Position numbers and translations under genes: made by a program. Of a stretch of DNA of 41,547 nucleotides, positions 36,468 through 41,547 are shown one piece after another. Numbering within the stretch: position 1 is the first letter of the stretch; the number at the start of each line of letters is the position of its first letter. The stretch is from Defluviitaleaceae bacterium (GTDB taxonomy: Bacteria > Bacillota > Clostridia > Lachnospirales > WQUN01): contig WQRX01000030.1 of the NCBI GenBank assembly GCA_009786535.1, positions 1-41,547 of the forward strand, given 5' to 3'. The notes beneath the pieces were generated by a model, which searched no databases, was not told the DNA's origin, and worked only from the letters and a program-made list of their open reading frames with translations.

Positions 36468-38587
36468 TGCTTCCTGCGGCAAAGCAACTCCAAGAGAATG
36501 CGGTAACACGTTTAATCGAATGCACCCAAAAGGAAATTACCTTTAAATCGCCGACGGGTAGCGGCAAGACCTACATGATGGCGGATATGATGCATCAAAT
36601 CCTATCGCAGGATTCTGATGTTATTTTTCTGGTTTCTACACTTTCGAAGGGTGAGCTTGCAAAGCAAAACTATGAAAAATTTATCGAATATGCCGAAAGA
36701 GGCCTGTTTAAAAACCTATTGCCCTACTTAATTTCCAGTGAAGTAACCAGTGAAGAACGCTTATATGTCCCCACAAATTACAATGTGTATTTACTTCCGC
36801 GCGATTTATATAAAAAAGGCGGGCGGCTAATGCAGGGTGCAATGGACAATTTTTTACAACACCTAACGTGGCACGAGCGCATAAAGGGACAGGGTAAAAA
36901 AGTATACTTAATTAAAGACGAATGCCATATTGCAACCAACAATCTTGATACTTTGTCTGAAGCGTATTTTTCAAAAATATATAACTTCTCTGCAACCCCC
37001 AAATTATCACGCGGGCAGTACCCTGATGTTGAAATTACTAACGAAAACGCCGTAACCGCAAAATTAATTAAAGAAGTAAAAATAATAACGGACGACAACG
37101 TTACCGTTGGCGATGCCATTCAAACCTTTCAAGAAGTTAAAAAGCAATATCGTAACCTACTGGGCGTAAACCCTTGCTTAATTATTCAAATTTCAAACAA
37201 AGATAAAGCGGATAACGAGTTGCAAAAAATTTACCGCGAATTAGACAAAACGCAAAATGCGGATTTAAAGTGGATGCTTATTGTCAACGATAACAAGCAT
37301 TGCAAAACTAACGATGACTTGGGTAAAAGAACGACTTCAATCAGCAAATGGAAGGAATATGCAAAAGACAGCGCTTCCCTCGTTGATATTATTATTTTTA
37401 AAATGGTTATCACGGAAGGGTGGGATATACCCCGCGCCTGTATGCTTTACCAAATGCGGGACAGTAAAAGCAAGCAATTAGACGAGCAAGTAATGGGGCG
37501 CGTACGACGCAACCCCAGACTCATGGACTTTGAAACACTTTCCCAAGAAGCACAGGATTTAGCAATGACAGCATGGGTATGGGGTATTGTTCCCGATGAA
37601 ATGAAAAAAAGCTTCCGCGTAAAATTATGGCAAGACAGCGACATTATTACCAACGAAATTAAAATAAAAACAACACGCCTAAAAACATTAATCGAAAAAC
37701 CCTCATTTAATATCGCGTCATTTTTAACCACGCTGCCTCCCATATCTGCCCCTACCGGCATTTTTAAGCTGTACGGCAACTATTTAAAAGCCGAAGCGCA
37801 CATACAGGAAATGGGTGCAAACTACGCAACAAATTATCATAATTGGCAAACTTTTACCGAACACATTGAAGCCATTTCAAATGAAAGCAAGCGATTTACC
37901 TGTAACTACGAAAATAGCATGGAGCTGGTCACAAACAAAAACGATGAAGCCGCCGAGGTTTCGTTTGCGCCCGACTCCTTCTATGTAGACAATGGAAATT
38001 ACATGAACATAACCGATTGGATATGGAAGCGAAGTGACGGTAGGGATAGATTTTCCTTCGATAGTGAAGCCGAGCAACAATGGGCGGAAATATTGAAGGA
38101 CTTAGTAAAAGATGAAAATAGCAACGATGAAAGAATTGGCAAACGCGTAACTGTGGGGATTAAAAACCCCGCACATATAAATATCACAAACGAAACAGTG
38201 GACGATTTTATTGGCGAAACCAAGAAAATTTATCTTTGGGGCAAAAACTATGTACACAACTCGCCCATCAGGTTTGAATACTATTTAAATGCTATACATT
38301 CATCCTATCCCGACTTTGTAATGAAGGACAGCTATAATCGAATCCATATATTTGAAGTAAAAAGCGTTAATGCTTCTTCGTCTATGGCAGGGGGGGTTGA
38401 TGGCCCAAGCTACGAGGCAAAACTGAACGAGTTAAAAAGCGCATATAGGCAAGCATCTAAGTTAACGGAGCATATTTTTTACCTTCCCATTTTAAAAGAA
38501 GATGATTGGCGCATTTTTCAATATCTCAACGGGAACGAACAAACGCTAACCTTAAATATGTTTGTCGCGTTTTGTAAAACCGCTTAA
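36467..38587 (+). CDS. Type III restriction enzyme Res subunit (helicase-nuclease)
   Basis: A 706-residue superfamily 2 helicase and nuclease; EcoP1I/EcoP15I Res are about 970. Walker A SPTGSGKT (28-35), DECH box D151-E-C-H154, and helicase motif VITEGWDIPRACMLYQMRDS with MGRVRRNP. The C-terminal nuclease has P615-D616 and E630-V-K632 (PDx13EVK). GGAGG lies nine bases upstream. It should cut unmethylated DNA together with Mod after ATP-driven movement. A run of seven G (38390-38396) lies just after the nuclease motif and could slip. AT-rich like mod. Confidence 0.92.
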   Translation: MLPAAKQLQENAVTRLIECTQKEITFKSPTGSGKTYMMADMMHQILSQDSDVIFLVSTLSKGELAKQNYEKFIEYAERGLFKNLLPYLISSEVTSEERLYVPTNYNVYLLPRDLYKKGGRLMQGAMDNFLQHLTWHERIKGQGKKVYLIKDECHIATNNLDTLSEAYFSKIYNFSATPKLSRGQYPDVEITNENAVTAKLIKEVKIITDDNVTVGDAIQTFQEVKKQYRNLLGVNPCLIIQISNKDKADNELQKIYRELDKTQNADLKWMLIVNDNKHCKTNDDLGKRTTSISKWKEYAKDSASLVDIIIFKMVITEGWDIPRACMLYQMRDSKSKQLDEQVMGRVRRNPRLMDFETLSQEAQDLAMTAWVWGIVPDEMKKSFRVKLWQDSDIITNEIKIKTTRLKTLIEKPSFNIASFLTTLPPISAPTGIFKLYGNYLKAEAHIQEMGANYATNYHNWQTFTEHIEAISNESKRFTCNYENSMELVTNKNDEAAEVSFAPDSFYVDNGNYMNITDWIWKRSDGRDRFSFDSEAEQQWAEILKDLVKDENSNDERIGKRVTVGIKNPAHINITNETVDDFIGETKKIYLWGKNYVHNSPIRFEYYLNAIHSSYPDFVMKDSYNRIHIFEVKSVNASSSMAGGVDGPSYEAKLNELKSAYRQASKLTEHIFYLPILKEDDWRIFQYLNGNEQTLTLNMFVAFCKTA

Positions 38588-38681
38588 AATTTGGTGATAT
38601 TATAAACAACGTAGATTATGCACATTGTATTCCATTTTTATTCAATATCGATGGGTTTTGCGGAATTGAATGCTAATAACA

Positions 38682-39584
38682 TCAGTCCATGCTTGTAAAG
38701 TCTTTTAACGTTACACCATCCGGTGTTTTCCAATATATTTGCGCATTAACCGGGTACCCGGTGGCAAAATTGGCGGCTTCGTTTGGGCTTCGCATCAATA
38801 AATCTTCCAGTAAAATCCCTTCTTTATCATATTTATCAGCCAGCGTATCTCGTAGCCTTTTAATGCTATAACGAAGTGATTCGGCAACTTCCAGCTTAAT
38901 TTTACCGCCTTTAAAAAGCACAAAACCGTCACTGGTTTCGCATCCTTTAACATTTACACCTTTATTGTTATTGTCCTTGTTGGTATTAATTTCATATATC
39001 TGTGGTTTAACAATGTCGGTTACTACAGAATCATTTTCTGTTTTTTGGATTGCCTTGGGTTCGAAAACGCGATGGCTCAGTACACCCATTATAATAGCTG
39101 CGTTTTTAGCAAATTCTTCAAGGTCGCTTATTTCTTCTTCCGTAGGTTTTCCCGCGGCGGGCTCATTGTTATTTTTAATCACATATCGCTTGGCATTTTT
39201 TGCCAACGTACAGAAGTGATTTTCCAGCCAGCTTATTTCTGTAGCACCCAGCCAATTATCTTTGTCTTTTGTGGTAAATACCACCGCTTCTGTCCAATAA
39301 TCGCTTTCTAATTTATTTCTATGTTCAATTAATCTTCCGAGTAGTCCGCTACCGTTTTTTCTTACATCTGCTTGCCCTACGTACACCACTTGTTCATCTG
39401 TGACTTCATCTATGCCAAATAAGAAATAAATACCACTTTGCTGCAGGTCGGGGCGGTCTTTACATTTATTCAAGTCTATACGCGGTATCCTATAGGCAAC
39501 ACCCGTCCAATTAGCAAAGGTACATTTTACACGCCCATTAGGAACGTCATCCATTAGAAAATAGGTAAAGTTCTTGCTCGCCAT
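38682..39584 (-). CDS. GIY-YIG nuclease-fold protein with C-terminal DUF4357
   Basis: Start ATG 39584 has AAGGGG upstream; an earlier ATG at 39614 lacks such a site. The 300-residue protein has the GIY-YIG core as G51-I-Y53 and Y68-V-G70, then R84 and a likely catalytic Glu in EISWLENHFC. The C-terminus (about 220-298) is DUF4357 (FKGGKIKLEVAESLRYSIKRLRDTL ... YWKTPDG). It is convergent with the type III genes and AT-rich like them, so it is probably part of the same defence island. It could be an extra nuclease or a modified-DNA sensor. The exact role is unknown. Confidence 0.85.
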   Translation of the reverse strand: MASKNFTYFLMDDVPNGRVKCTFANWTGVAYRIPRIDLNKCKDRPDLQQSGIYFLFGIDEVTDEQVVYVGQADVRKNGSGLLGRLIEHRNKLESDYWTEAVVFTTKDKDNWLGATEISWLENHFCTLAKNAKRYVIKNNNEPAAGKPTEEEISDLEEFAKNAAIIMGVLSHRVFEPKAIQKTENDSVVTDIVKPQIYEINTNKDNNNKGVNVKGCETSDGFVLFKGGKIKLEVAESLRYSIKRLRDTLADKYDKEGILLEDLLMRSPNEAANFATGYPVNAQIYWKTPDGVTLKDFTSMD

Positions 39585-39626
39585 AATTATTTGCCCCTTC
39601 TCGTTATTATGCATACGCTATAGCAC

Positions 39627-39656
39627 ATTGTAACATATTATCCTACAATTCTTCAA
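39627..39656 (-). promoter_or_regulatory. Promoter of the GIY-YIG/DUF4357 gene
   Basis: On the - strand TTGAAG (39656-39651), an 18-base spacer and TACAAT (39632-39627) lie about 40 bases before the start. Confidence 0.55.
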
Positions 39657-39671
39657 TTAATTTTATTCATT

Positions 39672-39719
39672 AAAAAACACACCCCACGCAAGCAAATAAA
39701 ACACTTACGCAGGGTGCGT
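39672..39719 (-). terminator. Leftward intrinsic terminator with G-U wobble asymmetry
   Basis: On the - strand ACGCACCCTGCGTAAG pairs with CTTGCGTGGGGTGTGT in all 16 positions, four of them G-U, and is followed by TTTTTAATG. On the + strand those four become A-C mismatches. The hairpin is therefore built for a leftward transcript coming from about 39.8-40.0 kb, upstream of the GIY-YIG gene. Confidence 0.7.
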
Positions 39720-39774
39720 TTAATTAAGGCTAAGTCACAAAACATTCATTTCTTATACTGCTCACGGTTGGCAA

Positions 39775-39930
39775 TTATCGCATTTCTTCATATACACACA
39801 CGCTGTACAGTTTACCCGTCGGCTGGAATATCCCCATGCGGTATATGATGCGGGAAGTGCTTCCCCGTGTTGGATAATCTGCCGCTTCGAAGTTGAAAAG
39901 TGCAAACCTCGCCTGCATTACCGCGCGCAT
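39775..39930 (-). CDS. Candidate small protein gene of 51 codons or small RNA
   Basis: A 51-residue frame on the - strand starts MRAVMQARFALFNFEAADYP and ends YSVCVYEEMR; ATG 39918 would give 47 residues. It ends 56 bases before a leftward terminator. TTGTCA (39962-39957) and TATATT (39937-39932), spaced 19, lie directly upstream but so close that the transcript may start near 39925, favouring the second ATG. No ribosome binding site is obvious. The directional terminator supports real transcription, but coding is uncertain; a small RNA would explain it too. I recognise no family. The rest of the 39615-40112 gap holds promoters but no other gene I can support. Confidence 0.4.
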   Translation of the reverse strand: MRAVMQARFALFNFEAADYPTRGSTSRIIYRMGIFQPTGKLYSVCVYEEMR

Positions 39931-40044
39931 AAATATAAGCAACGCAAGCTCGGTTTTGACAAAAACAAAACGCGATTATCCGATTGTGCCCTGATGCGAC
40001 CCATGGGGGCGCCTCTTGGCAAGGGGTACTATAGCACAGCGGTT

Positions 40045-40069
40045 TTGACATTTTCTAAGATTTTGTCAA
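40045..40069. repeat. Inverted repeat TTGACA-N13-TGTCAA before the recombinase gene
   Basis: TTGACA (40045-40050) and TGTCAA (40064-40069) form an inverted repeat with the second half overlapping the likely -35 box of the recombinase promoter. A second copy of the word GGTTTTGACA begins at 39952. It may be an operator. Confidence 0.4.
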
Positions 40070-40090
40070 TTTTGCAAATCGTGCTATACT
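40063..40090 (+). promoter_or_regulatory. Promoter of the tyrosine recombinase gene
   Basis: TTGTCA (40063-40068), a 16-base spacer and TATACT (40085-40090), preceded by GTGC, lie 22 bases before the recombinase start. Confidence 0.6.
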
Positions 40091-40112
40091 GCGCGCCGAA
40101 GGGACGTGCCCA

Positions 40113-41156
40113 ATGGCTACATATCACGAACAAAAAAAGGCGCAGGATATACAGCGCCTGCGCGAAATTCTCGCCGAGCTTCCCCCCTTTTTGGGGTTGT
40201 ATTTTTCAAGCATGAGTGACCAGACATCCTCTCTCACAAGGGTGGGTTATGCCTACGATTTGCGTATTTTTTTCAATTATCTTTGCGAGGAAATACTGGA
40301 CAATCGCCCCCTGCGCGAAATTGTGGTAGAGGATTTAAAGGCAGTCGAAAGCGAGCATTTGCAAGGCTTCATGGAATACCTTACATACTATTTCCCCGCA
40401 GGGGAAAATGAGGACGCATTGCAAAACGCGGCACTGGGCAAGTCACGCAAGCTGGCGGCGGTGCGTGGGTTATTCCGCTATCTCTACATGCAAAAAAAAC
40501 TACCTGCCAACCCTGCGGAGCTTGTGAGCTTCCCCAAAATTAACAACAAGGTAATTACCACGTTGGAAACGGACGAAATCGCCAAGCTACTGGACGAGGT
40601 AGACGGCGGCGAAAAATTAACGCCCCGGCAAAAGGTTTTCCACGAGCGTACCAAGTTGCGCGACGCCGCCATCATCACCCTGCTGCTGGGCACGGGAATG
40701 CGGGTTTCGGAATGCGTGGGCATTGATTTACACCATATCGACTTCGAAATAGGCGGCATAAAAGTAACCCGCAAGGGTGGCGATGAAATGGTGCTGTATT
40801 TCGGCGAAGAAGTAGCCACCGCACTGGAAAAATACCTAGCCCTTCGCGAGGAAATTATCACTTTAGACGGACATGAAAATGCCTTGTTCCTTTCCCTGCA
40901 AAACAGACGAATCACCGACCGCGCCATTCAAAATATGGTGAAAAAATACGCCCAACTCGTAACACGCTTGAAAAATATTTCTCCCCACAAGCTGCGCTCT
41001 ACCTTCGGCACCCAGCTTTATGCCGAAACGGGAGACATTTATCTGGTCGCCAACGTACTGGGCCATGCCGATGTAAACACCACCCGTAAGCATTACGCAA
41101 AAATGGACGAAAATTACAGACGACGCGCCGCAAATGCCGTGCGGTTAAGGGAATAG
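40113..41156 (+). CDS. XerC/D-like tyrosine recombinase
   Basis: A 347-residue site-specific recombinase. The N-terminal SAM-like DNA-binding domain (about 25-130) is followed by the catalytic domain with R197, K221, H292, R295, H318 and nucleophile Y328 (GTGMRVSE, HKLRSTF, LGHADVNTTRKHY). It is longer than XerC/D (about 300) but its base use is like the housekeeping genes, not the AT-rich defence genes. GAAGGGA lies upstream. It may be a chromosomal resolvase-like enzyme rather than an island integrase; no attachment site was recognised. Confidence 0.9.
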   Translation: MATYHEQKKAQDIQRLREILAELPPFLGLYFSSMSDQTSSLTRVGYAYDLRIFFNYLCEEILDNRPLREIVVEDLKAVESEHLQGFMEYLTYYFPAGENEDALQNAALGKSRKLAAVRGLFRYLYMQKKLPANPAELVSFPKINNKVITTLETDEIAKLLDEVDGGEKLTPRQKVFHERTKLRDAAIITLLLGTGMRVSECVGIDLHHIDFEIGGIKVTRKGGDEMVLYFGEEVATALEKYLALREEIITLDGHENALFLSLQNRRITDRAIQNMVKKYAQLVTRLKNISPHKLRSTFGTQLYAETGDIYLVANVLGHADVNTTRKHYAKMDENYRRRAANAVRLRE

Positions 41157-41245
41157 TTGGTTATAAATAAGTTTTATCTTGTGTTGCGCAGGGGTTGGGG
41201 GTATAAAGATTAGCGATGAGAGATTAAAGACTAAAGATTAAGACC

Positions 41246-41288
41246 TTGGGGCTTTGCCCCAAACCCCACGAGCTTTTGAAAAAGCTCG
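41246..41288. repeat. Two adjacent hairpins, likely dispersed extragenic repeat
   Basis: TTGGGGC ttt GCCCCAA (41246-41262) is followed by CGAGCTTTT ga AAAAGCTCG (41269-41288), then CCAAAACTTT. Paired hairpins of this wording (GGGCTTTGCCC then AGCTTTTGAAAAAGCT) recur between genes in many Clostridia, as I recall them. Upstream, 41208-41243 holds three copies of AGATTA. A run of nine G lies at 41304-41312. No gene is visible in 41157-41431. Confidence 0.5.
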
Positions 41289-41431
41289 ACCAAAACTTTA
41301 ATTGGGGGGGGGACGGTTTTGGGTATATTTTAAGGTTTTGTGGGGTTGTCGGCTTGGACGGACAAGCCTTCAAAACTGTGCTAAAATTTTGAAAGGCAAG
41401 CGAACAAAAATTTATATTAGGCGGTGTAAAA

Positions 41432-41547
41432 ATGAAAACTCACAATATATCACTGGAATCAATAACGCCGGACGGTTTAACAAAATTTGGTACGATGAAA
41501 AAAAGTTCGATGAAAGTTAAAGTGGAAAATGGCGAACTTCATATACC
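41432..41547 (+). CDS. Start of an unknown gene, cut by the window edge
   Basis: ATG 41432 follows AGGCGGTG by about six bases and opens a frame (MKTHNISLESITPDGLTKFG onwards) that runs off the window after 38 codons. Too little is seen for any assignment. Confidence 0.5.
   Translation, partial: MKTHNISLESITPDGLTKFGTMKKSSMKVKVENGELHI

Noticed and set aside
39812..40051. A 79-residue frame on the - strand
   Set aside because: It crosses promoter-like sequence, has no ribosome binding site and shows no protein-like pattern; the 51-codon frame in another phase fits the terminator and promoter better.
40113..41156. Recombinase as integrase of the defence island
   Set aside because: Its base and codon use match the housekeeping genes, and no attachment repeats or tRNA were found; the link remains unproven.
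41208..41243. Possible CRISPR-like short repeats (AGATTA)
   Set aside because: Units are only six bases, unevenly spaced, with no conserved spacers or cas genes.
41302..41520. A 72-residue frame through the G9 run
   Set aside because: It starts in the G run, reads through intergenic repeats and overlaps the better-supported ATG at 41432 in another frame.

Overview
The window looks like chromosome of a low-to-moderate GC Clostridia-type Firmicute. Evidence: the darA-yaaR-holB-ricT gene order known from Bacillus and Clostridia, strong AGGAGG ribosome binding sites, TTGACA/TATAAT-like promoters, a PASTA-bearing SpoVD/FtsI-type PBP, meso-DAP-type MurE (DNPR motif), a complete F1Fo ATP synthase operon of Firmicute type (atpZ-I-B-E-F-H-A-G-D-C), and BcrAB-like ABC transport with its own two-component genes. 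I cannot place it below class from sequence alone.

Layout. 1-4.3 kb: leftward operon of ABC ATPase, ABC permease, histidine kinase and a cNMP-binding/DUF2225 protein. 4.2-4.3 kb: a divergent control region with 11-bp phased direct repeats, serving the ABC operon and a rightward ECF sigma/anti-sigma pair. 5.5-6.8 kb: leftward response regulator followed by a MntA/HepT toxin-antitoxin pair. 6.9-8.2 kb: a secreted serpin. 8.25-16.5 kb: a partial division/cell-wall cluster (PBP, murE, murF, mraY, murD, ftsW). 16.5-19.6 kb: a chemoreceptor with a terminator-containing leader and the 3' scar of a second receptor copy. 19.6-27.4 kb: the ATP synthase operon, with an oversized alpha subunit and an atypical c subunit. 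27.5-31.9 kb: leftward darA-yaaR-holB-ricT, a Crp/Fnr regulator and a CPA2 cation/proton antiporter. 32.0-34.7 kb: tldD/tldE protease pair. 34.9-39.6 kb: AT-richer defence island with a compact type III restriction-modification system and a GIY-YIG/DUF4357 protein. 39.7-41.2 kb: a candidate small orphan transcription unit and a XerC/D-like tyrosine recombinase. 41.2-41.5 kb: extragenic hairpin repeats and the start of an unknown gene cut by the window edge.

How parts fit. The response regulator (6.8 kb) and the kinase of the ABC operon probably form one envelope-stress or antibiotic-sensing module whose operator may be the phased repeats at 4.2 kb. The ATP synthase and CPA2 antiporter are convergent and share one bidirectional terminator; the c-ring residues could fit Na+ coupling. 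The type III RM genes, GIY-YIG protein, MntA/HepT and recombinase form the mobile or defence-related part. The most unusual items are the roughly 155-residue C-terminal extension plus an internal insertion in AtpA, the c subunit with a broken glycine motif, the attenuator-like leader of the chemoreceptor, the phased repeats at 4.2 kb, and the orphan small transcription unit near 39.8 kb.
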